From Fen-1467 sp035519475 (GTDB lineage: Bacteria; Verrucomicrobiota; Verrucomicrobiia; Opitutales; Opitutaceae): a stretch of DNA of 14,569 nt. Made by a program: the position numbers and the translations under genes. Every line of letters starts with the position of its first letter. The first letter of the stretch is position 1. The stretch covers positions 1 to 14,569 of the forward strand of contig DATIWI010000254.1 of the NCBI GenBank assembly GCA_035519475.1. The letters run 5' to 3'. Below are positions 1-7,484 of this stretch, piece after piece. Below the pieces are notes generated by a model. It made no database searches. It saw only the letters and a program-made list of their open reading frames with translations, and was not told where the DNA came from.

Positions 1-180
1 CGGGAAGACGCCAAGCTGAGGGGCGGGAGGCGCACGCCGCACCCGACTCCGCGACTCCCTTGCCGCCTCCGGCTAGAGAGGGATTCCGGCATCGACGAGG
101 CCGGCTACAATGTTCGGTGTGCTTATCAGGATCGAAACTGCGCTAGCCCTCATTGTTCATACGCGCAAATAGCCGATCCA

Positions 181-283
181 CACACCCCGTCGCTTCGCGC
201 CACCCCTCTTGGTAGAGGGGACTTGGCACGCCGCCTGCAAAATCCCCTCTCGGAGAGGGGTGCCCGTCAGGGCGGGATGTGTC
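181..283. repeat. composite inverted repeat, CCCCTCT/AGAGGGG family
   Basis: Two hairpins face each other. CCCCTCT at 203-209 pairs with AGAGGGG at 214-220, and CCCCTCT at 244-250 pairs with AGAGGGG at 254-260. The flanks extend the symmetry: the reverse complement of 181-220 reads like 244-282, both ending in a GGGGTGTG/GGGATGTG-like tail. The unit is therefore two copies of a roughly 40-bp hairpin element in inverted orientation around a 23-bp spacer, the layout of REP/BIME-type elements. No transposase or RAYT gene is in the window. Confidence 0.7.
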
Positions 284-341
284 CACGACCATTGGCCGCG
301 TGAAATGTCCGGGCTAAGCCGGGAGCGTACCGTGGAAGTTC

Positions 342-493
342 ACCACGGATGGCGCGGATGGACGCGGATCCATCGGAGGTCGACGACATTGCCCCTTGGG
401 CCGAAGCCCACTGTTTGGTGAAGTGAAAACGCGGTCGAATCACTTCAGGTTCTTCCTCTGGAGTCATCCGCGCGGATCCGCGAGATCCGTGGT
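342..493. repeat. long inverted repeat with ACCACGGAT arms
   Basis: Arms of 28 bp at 342-369 and 466-493 are inverted relative to each other and match at 23 of 28 positions by my count. Each arm is internally periodic, repeating a CGCGGAT-like word about every nine to ten bases. The 96-bp centre shows no coding signal. The right arm ends 19 bp before the stop of the DoxX gene, so its transcript could fold downstream of that gene. A terminator role is possible but there is no U-tract. Confidence 0.7.
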
Positions 494-511
494 TGGCCTG
501 AACTGCTCCGG

Positions 512-946
512 CTAAGGAGGCGGACGCGGTTGGGAGCCGGCGGCGCGCTTGCGCCGGAGCAGCGCGTCGAGGCTCCAATCGCCGCCGCCCTGCGCCGCCA
601 GGAACAGAAAGATGAAGCAGAACAGGATTGCCGGCATGCCCTGGTTCAGGACCGGCCACGGGCTGTGCGGCGCGTGAAACTGCCAGTACGCAACCGCCAT
701 CATGCCCGAGAGAACGAAGGCCACCGGACGGGTGAACAGGCCGAGCACCATCGCGATGCCGCCGAAGAACTCGAGGATTCCGCCGATGCCGGTCTGCGAG
801 AGGAGGGACGGGTGATGGCCCGGCGGCTGGCCCGGCATGCCGCCGAACCAGCCGAACAGAATCAGGCCGCCCGTCTGGATGAACAGGAGGCCCGCCACGA
901 CGCGCAGGAGGAAGTGGGTGATCGCGGCGGTTCGATTCAAGTTCAT
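512..946 (-). CDS. DoxX family membrane protein
   Basis: A 144-residue integral membrane protein with four hydrophobic segments at roughly 8-32, 52-71, 74-90 and 103-121. It ends in a short positively charged tail (LLRRKR). The length, four-helix layout and wording such as LRVVAGLLFIQTG near the start and GLFTRPVAF in the middle match the DoxX/DoxD-like family. Members are small inner-membrane proteins, some tied to redox or thiol stress, and the role of most is unknown. The start ATG overlaps the stop of the upstream AHSA1 gene as ATGA (943-946), which points to coupled translation, and AAGGA lies 7 bases upstream. It is the last gene of the ArsR-controlled operon, so it is probably expressed with the regulator. 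Family assignment is firm; substrate is unknown. Confidence 0.9.
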   Translation of the reverse strand: MNLNRTAAITHFLLRVVAGLLFIQTGGLILFGWFGGMPGQPPGHHPSLLSQTGIGGILEFFGGIAMVLGLFTRPVAFVLSGMMAVAYWQFHAPHSPWPVLNQGMPAILFCFIFLFLAAQGGGDWSLDALLRRKRAAGSQPRPPP

Positions 947-1962
947 GGGGCTTTCCTTGCGGCGGAGATGGGCGCCGTGTCCCGCTGCATGGCGAGATAG
1001 GCTTCGAGCTGCTCCATCGTTCCGCCCCAGCCCTGGCGCATGCTGTCGTGGCTCGCGTCAAAGGTCTGGCGCTCGATCGCGGTCGCGTTATAGGGCGACC
1101 AGCGCAGGGTGAGCGTGGTTTTTCCCTCGTGCTCGGTGAGGATCATGGTGGACAGCGTCTGCAGCGGCCAGTGGGCGCTCAGCGGATGCCGCGTCACGCC
1201 GCCCTTGGCATCGGAGAACGAGGCGATGACGACGAGTTTCTCCGGCGGCACGATTTCGCGGAAAATCCACTTGCCCCACATCTCGTGGCCGTCGGGCGAT
1301 TTCATGCCGTAGAGGAAGACCCCGCCGGGCCGCAGATCGAGCGAGCAGGCGGGCATGGTGAATCCCTTCGGCCCGAACCAGCGCTGCAGGTGCTCCGCCT
1401 CGGTCCAGGCCTTCCAGACGAGCGCGCGCGGGGCCGCAAAGATGCGGTGGAGGATGAATTCCCCGCCGGCCGGCGCCATGGTGGGCAGGTGCCCCGCCAG
1501 GCGGGCGAGCGTTTGCTTGCCGCCTTCGATCGCGCCGTACTCCCGGACCACCCGGTCGCGGTCCTCCGCCGACGGGAAGACGCTGTGAATCGTCACCCGG
1601 GTCTTGTTGCCGTCGACCGGCTCGAAGGTCCAGGTCGCCACGAACGTCACGCCCCGGGCACCCTTCCGGCCGCCGCCGTGGGACATGACGATGCGCGCCG
1701 GCTTAAGAACCTCCTGGAAGACGCTCTTGTTCGGGTAATCGGTGCCGTCGGGCCCGTGCATGACGTGCTGCCACACCCCGCCGGGGCGGACGTCCATCTT
1801 CTCAATCGTGGTGGTGAAGCCGTTGGGCCCCCACCAGCGCGCGACGTGCTCGGGGTTGGTCCACGCCTCCCAGACGAGTTCGCGCGGCGCGTCGACGACC
1901 CGGGTGATGACGATCTCGCGATCGGAGGCGTCCGTGGAGGTGGATTCATGTTTTGGCGCCAT
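943..1962 (-). CDS. tandem AHSA1/SRPBCC (START-like) domain protein
   Basis: A 339-residue cytoplasmic protein made of two AHSA1-type SRPBCC domains, at about 15-155 and 163-325. Each shows the family start pattern: VDAPRELVWEAWTNPEHVARWWGP in domain one is echoed by AAPRALVWKAWTEAEHLQRWFGP in domain two, and each continues with LRPGG or VRPGG. The fold forms a cavity for hydrophobic ligands; the ligand here is unknown. Most relatives are single-domain proteins of about 150 residues, so this is a fusion or internal duplication. I chose the ATG at 1962 because AAAGGA lies 8 bases upstream. An in-frame ATG at 2001 would add 13 residues but has no good binding site. It overlaps the ArsR gene by 17 bases and the DoxX gene by 4. 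ArsR plus AHSA1 is a common conserved pair, usually autoregulated. Confidence 0.9.
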   Translation of the reverse strand: MAPKHESTSTDASDREIVITRVVDAPRELVWEAWTNPEHVARWWGPNGFTTTIEKMDVRPGGVWQHVMHGPDGTDYPNKSVFQEVLKPARIVMSHGGGRKGARGVTFVATWTFEPVDGNKTRVTIHSVFPSAEDRDRVVREYGAIEGGKQTLARLAGHLPTMAPAGGEFILHRIFAAPRALVWKAWTEAEHLQRWFGPKGFTMPACSLDLRPGGVFLYGMKSPDGHEMWGKWIFREIVPPEKLVVIASFSDAKGGVTRHPLSAHWPLQTLSTMILTEHEGKTTLTLRWSPYNATAIERQTFDASHDSMRQGWGGTMEQLEAYLAMQRDTAPISAARKAP

Positions 1963-2293
1963 GGGCGGTGTCCTTTTTTTGCAGTTGTTGGAGATAGTCA
2001 TCCAGGCGCCCGAGGCTCTCCTCCCAGAAGCGCCGGTAGCCCGCGAGCCAGTCCGCGGCCTCCTTGAGCGGCCGGGCCCGGAGCCGGCAGGGGCGCCACT
2101 GGGCGTCGCGGCCGCGGGCGATCAGCCGGCTGCGCTCCAGCACCTTGAGGTGCTTGGAGACGGCGGGCAGGCTCATGTCGAAGGGATCGGCCAGTTCCGT
2201 GACGGAAGCCTGGCCGCGGGCGAGCCGGCCGAGGATGGCGCGCCGGGTGGGGTCGGCGAGGGCGGCGAAGGTGGTGCTGAGGCGGTCGGACAT
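1946..2293 (-). CDS. ArsR-family winged-helix transcriptional regulator
   Basis: A 115-residue DNA-binding protein. The opening FAALADPTRRAILGRLARG is the classic ArsR/SmtB first helix. The recognition helix follows at about residues 40-58 (DMSLPAVSKHLKVLERSRLI) and then a wing with RGRDAQWRPCRL. There is no obvious Cys-x-Cys metal site, and the C-terminus carries Trp-rich text (DWLAGYRRFWEESL), as in the SdpR-like, non-metal branch usually paired with AHSA1 proteins. It probably represses its own operon by binding the palindrome at 2316-2331. It is first in the operon and its end overlaps the AHSA1 gene start. No strong ribosome binding site is visible, so the start rests on family alignment. 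Confidence 0.93.
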   Translation of the reverse strand: MSDRLSTTFAALADPTRRAILGRLARGQASVTELADPFDMSLPAVSKHLKVLERSRLIARGRDAQWRPCRLRARPLKEAADWLAGYRRFWEESLGRLDDYLQQLQKKDTAHGAKT

Positions 2294-2315
2294 GGGCGGG
2301 GAAGCTGGAATGTAT

Positions 2316-2331
2316 TTAACCGATCGGTTAA
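2316..2331. promoter_or_regulatory. probable ArsR operator palindrome
   Basis: TTAACCGATCGGTTAA is a perfect 16-bp palindrome located 23 bases upstream of the ArsR start codon. It lies within an A/T-richer patch of an otherwise GC-rich region, where a promoter would be expected. Operators of ArsR regulators paired with AHSA1 proteins often have an AACC-N4-GGTT core, as I recall. The site also lies between two divergent genes, so binding could affect the hydrolase gene starting near 2504 as well. Confidence 0.7.
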
Positions 2332-2503
2332 CGAAGCCGCCACGGATCGCCTGTCAAACGGCGGGGCCGGATTTCCGCGCGCCTGCCCCGTCCGCCCATC
2401 TTCCGCGGTGATGGAGCGCATTAGTTGCGGCTCTGCCGACCGGGGCGGGAGGGGACTGGAACCGGCGCCGGTGTTATTCCGGGAGATGGAGTCCTTCGCG
2501 GCG

Positions 2504-4483
2504 ATGTCCGCGGAGGCGCTCCGGCCTTTCTCCCCAATGGTCACCGTCTTCCCCTGGATTATCTGCGCGGCGCTCGCCCTGGCATTGTCGCCTGCACGCG
2601 AACGGCCCGCCGCCAGCGCCGAGCCGGTGGCGCGTCGCGATCACCCGGCCACGGTCGACAGAGCCGACAGCCAGCCGGCGGCGGCGCCGCGGCGGGCCCG
2701 CGAGGCAGGCCGGCTTCGCGCGGTGGCCGATGTGGCGACCGCGGGCGGCGGCGGTGCGGAACAGGTCGCCGTGGCCACTGTGGCGGCCAAACCGGATGAC
2801 CAGCGGGCGGACGGGTCTCCCGGGGCCGACGCGCCCGGCGGGGACTCCCGGCCCGAGCGGCAGGGGGCCGCCGACGCCGGCCGCGAGGATGCCCGCGACA
2901 ATGCGGCTGATTTCCGCGGCAACGGCGCCCGGCGGGATCGGGCGCTTGAGCGGGCAGGGGAGTCGGAACTGCAAACCCTGGCTGAACCGCGAATGGCCGC
3001 GTACGCCGTCACCCAGGAGCATCTGTACTTTCCCGCGCACATTGAGGGCCGGGACTACCAGCTCGAAGCGATGCTCTACCGGCCCAGCGTCACCGGACGG
3101 CGACCCCTGGTGGTGTTCAGCCACGGGCGGGCCGGCATGTTCCCGGCGCGCGATCCGAACACGGTGAATTGGTACGGCGATCTGTGCAACGCGCTCGCGG
3201 CCGAGGGCCACGTCGTCGCCTACATCATCCGGCGGGGCTACGGCAACTCGGACGGGCCGGACTCGGAACTGCAGGACACGGCGGTCTTGAGCGGACTGGA
3301 GGGCGCCAAGGATTTCGCGGCTGCCGTGGCCTACTGGCGGACGCGGGACTTCGTGATGCCCGACCGGGTCGTGGTGATGGGGCAATCCCAGGGCGGCTGG
3401 GTGGTCCTCGCCTGCACCAACGTGCCGATGGACGGGGTTCTGGGGGCGGTGAACATCAGCGGCGGCACCAACTATCGCCTGATGGGCACCGGGGCCGTCA
3501 CGCCGGCGGTGCAGGACCATTGGGTGGCGGGCTGCCGCGAACTCGGCGCGCACGCCCTCGTGTCGTCCTTCTGGATCTACGCTGAGAACGACCAGTCGAT
3601 CTCGGGCCCGACCGCCCGCCGGATGTTCGACGCCTTCACCGCCGCCGGCGGGGCCGCCGCGCTGCTCATGCTGCCGCCCTATGGGAGCAACGGGCACAGC
3701 ATCGTCGGGCAGCCCGACCTTTTCATGGGTCCGCTCAACGACTATCTGGCCGCGGTCGGCTTCGGCGACGCCGCCTACACGCCCCCGGCCATCGGGCCCG
3801 TCAGCGGCGCGGACACGGTGACGCTGGGCGGCACGGCGGTGTTGGCCGCGAGCGTGAGCGGTTTTCCCGCGCCGGTCCTGCAGTGGCGCAAGGACGGCAT
3901 GACTCTCGCCGACGGCGGCGACATCACCGGCGCGACCAGCAGCACGCTCCGGATCGCCCACTTGGAGCCGGCCGATGAGGGCAGCTACACGCTAGTTGCG
4001 ACCAACGCCCTGGGCGCGGCCGTTTCCAGTCCCATCGTGGTGCAGTTTCCGATCACCGCCCCGTCGGTCCTGACTCACCCGCAGGACCGGACCGTGACCA
4101 GCGGCGCGAGCGCCAGCTTCACGGTAGCGGTGATCGGCAAGCCGCCGCCGACCTATCAGTGGCAGTGGATACCCGCCGGGTCGAACCTCTGGGGTAACCT
4201 GACCGAGGGCGGCAGCTACGCCGGCGTCACGAGCGCGACGCTGACGGTCAACCCGACGGCGAGCACGATGTCCGGCGATCACTTCCGCTGCGTGAGCGCC
4301 AACTCCGCGGGCTCGGTCGCCAGCGATCCCGCGTCGCTCACCGTCAACCCTCCGGCGGTGGTGGAAGCGCCGGCGACGGCCGGGGGTGGGGGCGGCGCGA
4401 TGGCGCCGTGGCTGGCCGCGGCGCTGGCGCTGCTCGCGGGCGCGCGGCGGGCGGCACTCGCACGGCGGGCAGCTTTTCGCTGA
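2504..4483 (+). CDS. secreted alpha/beta hydrolase with two Ig-like domains and GlyGly-CTERM-like anchor
   Basis: About 659 residues. A signal peptide (hydrophobic core FPWIICAALALAL, possible cleavage near AASA-EP) is followed by a low-complexity Ala/Asp/Arg/Gly-rich stretch to about residue 165. Next comes an alpha/beta hydrolase domain with VVFSHGRAG (oxyanion region) and nucleophile elbow GQSQGG with Ser295. Likely acid Asp363 lies in YAENDQS and likely His398 in SNGHSI. Two Ig-like domains follow at about 426-512 and 513-612, each ending in a Y/F-x-C/V-x-A-x-N-type strand. The C-terminus has GGGGG, a hydrophobic helix and an Arg cluster. Substrate is unknown; an esterase or peptidase is plausible. 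The start is uncertain: ATG 2504 has GGAG 12 bases upstream, ATG 2537 begins nearer the signal core, and ATGs at 2409 and 2486 are also in frame. The open frame continues far upstream, antisense to the ArsR operon, without coding character. Confidence 0.8.
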   Translation: MSAEALRPFSPMVTVFPWIICAALALALSPARERPAASAEPVARRDHPATVDRADSQPAAAPRRAREAGRLRAVADVATAGGGGAEQVAVATVAAKPDDQRADGSPGADAPGGDSRPERQGAADAGREDARDNAADFRGNGARRDRALERAGESELQTLAEPRMAAYAVTQEHLYFPAHIEGRDYQLEAMLYRPSVTGRRPLVVFSHGRAGMFPARDPNTVNWYGDLCNALAAEGHVVAYIIRRGYGNSDGPDSELQDTAVLSGLEGAKDFAAAVAYWRTRDFVMPDRVVVMGQSQGGWVVLACTNVPMDGVLGAVNISGGTNYRLMGTGAVTPAVQDHWVAGCRELGAHALVSSFWIYAENDQSISGPTARRMFDAFTAAGGAAALLMLPPYGSNGHSIVGQPDLFMGPLNDYLAAVGFGDAAYTPPAIGPVSGADTVTLGGTAVLAASVSGFPAPVLQWRKDGMTLADGGDITGATSSTLRIAHLEPADEGSYTLVATNALGAAVSSPIVVQFPITAPSVLTHPQDRTVTSGASASFTVAVIGKPPPTYQWQWIPAGSNLWGNLTEGGSYAGVTSATLTVNPTASTMSGDHFRCVSANSAGSVASDPASLTVNPPAVVEAPATAGGGGGAMAPWLAAALALLAGARRAALARRAAFR

Positions 4484-4604
4484 ACGGGCATCCGACGGCG
4501 GGGCCGCGCCGGACGGACCGGGCGCAGCCGGCCGGACGGGGCGCTCGAGGGTTTGACTTCCCCGTGGCGGACCAGCAAGGTCGCACCATCCAGATGCTGC
4601 TTCG

Positions 4605-6158
4605 GTGAGAAACCCAGGGCGCACACCTTTCGTCGCACGCAGACCACCTCCTGTCGGCGGACCGGCCCGCCACCGGCCGGTGATTGCGCCCGGCGCCTGG
4701 ACGGCGGTCATCGTGCTCGGGGCGGCCCTGCTGCTGCCCCGCCCGGGCGCGCGCGCGGCCGTGCCGGACTACAAGCTGGGCGATGTGGCGGCGGAGGACG
4801 TGGTCACGCCGGTGCGTCTGCAGGTGGTGAACCCCGACGCCACCGACGAGTTGAAGAAGAAGGTGGCGCTGCAGGCCCCCTTCGTGGTCCGGCGGACACC
4901 GCAGAGCGCCGAGGACGCGGAGCAGGACTTGCGCCGAAGCGTCGGCGCGGCGCGGGCCAGGTTCCTCGCGGCGCTCCGCGCGGCGATGCCCGACCGCGCA
5001 CCGAGCCTGGCGGATCTGGACTCGCCCGCGGTCAAGGCAGCGATTCAGGAGGCGGGTAGCGAGTTCCCCAAGGACCTGCCGATCGACAAGCTCGGGCCGC
5101 TGTGGACCCTCGGCGGCAGCGACGAGGCCGTGGTGCTGACCCTGCTCCGGCCGCTGCGGGAGGTGATGGCCCAGCCCATCGTGGGCAACAAGACGGACAA
5201 CCCGGTGCCCCCGAATCAATCCGTCCGGTTGATTGCGGTGAAGAGCGCTGACGACCTGCCGACGGTGCAGGAGCTGGAAAGCAAGGGAGTGAGCGTCTCG
5301 GCGGGCAGGGTGATCAGCCTTTGGCGGGCACGGCGCCTGGTGGAAACCTATTTTCCGGCCGGCCAGGAGCAGATGGGCCGGTTCGCCGAGTCGTTCGTCC
5401 GCGTCAACGCGTACGCCGATCCCGGCCTGACGGCGGTCCTGCGCGATCGCCGGCTGGAAGGGGTGACGGTCAACGACACCTACGAGGCGGCGCAGGTGGT
5501 GGTGCGCAAAGGGCAGACGATTGACCGCAGGGCGCTGAACGCGCTCGCGGTGCTGCGCGAAAAGAGCCTGATCGGCACCCTGCAGACCAAACTGGAGCAG
5601 GAACGGACCGTCGCCGGCCAGATCGCGGAGCAGACCAAGTGGATTGCCGGGGGTCTGGCGCTGTTGGGCTTGGCGGTCGTCCTGGTTTTCTGGCGCCTGC
5701 GCGCCCGGCTCGCCACCGCCCTCCTCCCGGCGATGGAAAATCCGGCCCTGCCCAGCGGAGAACAGAAGGCCCTGCCGGCCGGGACGGCGGATGAAGAATG
5801 GCGGAGCCGGGCCCTGGCGGCCGAGGGGAGGGCCGAGCGGGCCCATGCGGCCATCCGCTCCGGGGTGCTCGGCTGGATGCGCGAGAAGGTTTTCCAGACG
5901 ATGTTCCACCAGCGGGCGGAAATGCTTTCGGTGCAGCAGAAGGCCGAGGCCGAGATGCACGAGCTGGAACAGCGGCTGGAGCAGCTGCACATCCCCTTGC
6001 AGGAGCGCATCACCGCCTACGAAAAGCGCATCGCCGAGCTCGAAGCGGAATTGGCCGCGAAGGGCGAGGAGAACCGCGCGTTGATCGGGGCCCGGATCAG
6101 CGTGGTCAGGCAGCAGCTTTCCCTGGAACGCGAACGCGAGCGGCTGGCCGCCAACTAG
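4605..6158 (+). CDS. membrane protein with 7TMR-HDED-like outer domain and coiled-coil tail
   Basis: About 517 residues. An N-terminal membrane anchor (31-46) precedes a large extracytoplasmic region (50-343). Near residue 56 it reads YKLGDVAAEDVVTPV, and near 298 VVVRKGQTIDRRALNAL. Both resemble the start and end of the extracellular 7TMR-HDED domain of PgpH-like cyclic-di-AMP phosphodiesterases. One transmembrane helix follows (346-366), then a Glu/Ala/Arg-rich coiled coil from about 433 to the end with EKRIAELEAELAAKGEENR. The seven-helix membrane unit and HD phosphohydrolase expected in PgpH are absent, so no enzymatic activity can be assigned. The start is uncertain: GTG 4605 and GTG 4680 are in frame and neither has a clear binding site. 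It lies 121 bases after the hydrolase gene on the same strand. The domain call is a pattern match from memory. Confidence 0.72.
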   Translation: MRNPGRTPFVARRPPPVGGPARHRPVIAPGAWTAVIVLGAALLLPRPGARAAVPDYKLGDVAAEDVVTPVRLQVVNPDATDELKKKVALQAPFVVRRTPQSAEDAEQDLRRSVGAARARFLAALRAAMPDRAPSLADLDSPAVKAAIQEAGSEFPKDLPIDKLGPLWTLGGSDEAVVLTLLRPLREVMAQPIVGNKTDNPVPPNQSVRLIAVKSADDLPTVQELESKGVSVSAGRVISLWRARRLVETYFPAGQEQMGRFAESFVRVNAYADPGLTAVLRDRRLEGVTVNDTYEAAQVVVRKGQTIDRRALNALAVLREKSLIGTLQTKLEQERTVAGQIAEQTKWIAGGLALLGLAVVLVFWRLRARLATALLPAMENPALPSGEQKALPAGTADEEWRSRALAAEGRAERAHAAIRSGVLGWMREKVFQTMFHQRAEMLSVQQKAEAEMHELEQRLEQLHIPLQERITAYEKRIAELEAELAAKGEENRALIGARISVVRQQLSLERERERLAAN

Positions 6159-6191
6159 CGTCGTTGGGATTCCGTTAAGCACGCGGAGCGC

Positions 6192-6253
6192 TGTAGCCGG
6201 CCTCGCTGAGGCCGGTGGTCGACGGGGCACCGGGGTCGGCGACCCCGGCTACA
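6192..6253. repeat. TGTAGCC/GGCTACA element with two inner hairpins
   Basis: Outer arms TGTAGCCGG (6192-6200) and CCGGCTACA (6245-6253) are perfect 9-bp complements. Inside are two perfect 8-bp hairpins: CCGGCCTC/GAGGCCGG (6197-6204 and 6208-6215, loop GCT) and CCGGGGTC/GACCCCGG (6230-6237 and 6241-6248, loop GGC). The whole can fold as a three-way junction, although the outer arms and inner hairpins overlap by a few bases and compete. It lies in the 205-bp gap between two convergent genes, so it could act as a bidirectional terminator. Confidence 0.75.
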
Positions 6254-6280
6254 CGATGCATCCGGATCGATCGAAGATGC

Positions 6281-6364
6281 TGTAGCCGGCCATCCGGCGG
6301 CGGCGGCGGGGCCGCCGGCCCAAGGCGCGGCCGATTGTGGCCGGCCGCGGCGCGGCCGCCGGCT
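6281..6364. repeat. second TGTAGCC-type element, abutting a stop codon
   Basis: It begins with TGTAGCCGGC (6281-6290) and closes with GCCGGCT (6358-6364), giving 7-bp outer arms. Inner hairpins are CCGGCGGC/GCCGCCGG (6294-6301 and 6311-6318) and CGGCC/GGCCG (6328-6332 and 6339-6343). The final base is the first plus-strand base of the complement of the TPR gene's TGA stop. The element is therefore flush with the 3' end of that gene. It is more degenerate than its neighbour at 6192-6253. Confidence 0.5.
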
Positions 6365-7407
6365 CACTTGGCCTCCGCCCGGGCGGGCAGGGCCTGCTCG
6401 TAGCATTCCAGCGCCTCGTCGTAGCGCTCCAGCCGGTTGCACACCCGGCCCTTGGAGAGGTAGGCGATGGTCATCTTCGGATCGGCCTTGATGGCGCGGT
6501 CATAGCACTGCAGCGCCTCGAGGTCCTGCTTCAGCTGTTCCAGGGCCGCACCCTTCTTGACGAGCGCCTCGGGGTGGTTGGCGTCGAGCTTCAGGATCTC
6601 ATCGTAGCACGCCACCGCCTCGGCGGCCCGGTTCCGGTTGTGGAGCGACCAGCCCTTGCCGAGCAGCGCGGTCACGCGGGCGGCCTGGTCGTTGGCGGCG
6701 GCCGCGCGGCGGGTCGGTTCCGGCCTGGGCGGCGCTTCCGCCGCCGGCGGCAGGGCGGGGCCCGCCGTGTGCTCGAGCTCGGCGATGCGCCGTTCCAGGC
6801 GGTGAATCACGGACAGCAGCCGCTGGTTCGACAGCGCCACCGCTTCGCCGGAAGGCGCGCCATTCTCACCGGGCGACAATCCGAGCCGCGCGGGCTCGGG
6901 CAGCTGCGGGCGCAGGGCGGTCACCTCGACAATGCGGCCGATCGACCGCCACTGGAACAGGGTGGTGAACAGCATCGCCAGCAGACCCACGCCGCCGATC
7001 GCCGCCGCGACGTAGAGCACGGTGCGATAGGATCGCTGCGCCTCGGCCTGCTGGCGCTCGCGTTCGGCCGCCGCCCGTTGCGCTTCGACCTGCTGGCGCT
7101 CGCGCTCGGAGGCCATCTCGGCCTTGATGGCATCGAGTTTCTCCGCGATCGCCGCCGCCTGGGCGCGGGCCGCGGCCTCGCTCTCGAGGCGGTTGTTCAC
7201 GATGGCCAGCTCCGCCGCATGCAACTGCTCCCGGATCTGCAGATACGATTTCAGCAGCTCGTCGCGGCTGAGGTCCTCCGGGCCGGCGGACTTGGGCGGG
7301 GGCGCGGCCGCCGTCGCTTGCGCCCGCAGGCCGCCGGGCGCGGCGCCGAGACAAAGCAGGGCGAGAGCAAGCGCACCGACCCGGGAAAGCATGACCAGGG
7401 TTCGCAT
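6364..7407 (-). CDS. membrane-anchored coiled-coil protein with C-terminal TPR repeats
   Basis: A 347-residue protein. A signal peptide (hydrophobic VGALALALLCLGAAPGG, likely cleavage after LRAQA) precedes a Glu/Gln/Arg-rich coiled coil at about 48-128 that contains repeated AxxERERQQ text. A transmembrane helix follows at about 130-152, then a Pro/Ala-rich linker. Three TPR repeats fill the last 105 residues, with YDEILKLDANHPEALVKKG, YDRAIKADPKMTIAYLSKG and RYDEALECYEQAL. TPRs bind partner proteins, so this is probably a membrane scaffold; the partner is unknown. I chose ATG 7407, which starts a normal signal peptide; the open frame extends to 7464, where 19 extra residues would spoil it. 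It lies 77 bases downstream of the PL6-like gene on the same strand and may be cotranscribed. The function is not recognised beyond the domains. Confidence 0.82.
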   Translation of the reverse strand: MRTLVMLSRVGALALALLCLGAAPGGLRAQATAAAPPPKSAGPEDLSRDELLKSYLQIREQLHAAELAIVNNRLESEAAARAQAAAIAEKLDAIKAEMASERERQQVEAQRAAAERERQQAEAQRSYRTVLYVAAAIGGVGLLAMLFTTLFQWRSIGRIVEVTALRPQLPEPARLGLSPGENGAPSGEAVALSNQRLLSVIHRLERRIAELEHTAGPALPPAAEAPPRPEPTRRAAAANDQAARVTALLGKGWSLHNRNRAAEAVACYDEILKLDANHPEALVKKGAALEQLKQDLEALQCYDRAIKADPKMTIAYLSKGRVCNRLERYDEALECYEQALPARAEAK

Positions 7408-7484
7408 GGCGACCGTGCACGGGAACTTCAAACCGCGCACGGTCGATGTCAAGGCGGGTCCCACCGCTGGCGCAGCCTGCCGGC

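Larger units (their letters stand above)
1..511. other. gene-free left edge with repeats
   Basis: I see no convincing gene here. Short open frames exist, but none has a recognisable protein or a ribosome binding site. The stretch contains two inverted-repeat elements (181-283 and 342-493). Near 103-112 it also has GCCGGCTACA, the end sequence of the TGTAGCC/GGCTACA repeat seen elsewhere in the window. Whatever lies left of position 1 cannot be judged. Confidence 0.6.

Noticed and set aside
1972..1980. A-AAA-AAG slippery heptamer near the end of the ArsR gene (coding strand), as in dnaX frameshifting
   Set aside because: A -1 shift there would not enter the AHSA1 frame, which lies at +1. The A-run is better explained as part of the AHSA1 ribosome binding site.
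1742..2500. Open frame upstream of and continuous with the plus-strand hydrolase, giving a 913-residue protein
   Set aside because: It runs antisense through the AHSA1 and ArsR genes, which have clear family matches. The extra N-terminal part has no recognisable domain and would bury the signal peptide.
4553..4581. Possible promoter before the HDED-like gene: TTGACT, 17 bases, CAAGGT
   Set aside because: The -35 is good but the -10 matches the consensus at only two positions. It is too weak to annotate.
4344..6230. Minus-strand open frame of over 600 codons opposite the HDED-like gene
   Set aside because: It is very rich in Arg, His, Pro and Gly with no domain, typical of an antisense shadow in high-GC DNA. 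The opposite strand has a signal anchor, a transmembrane helix and a coiled coil.
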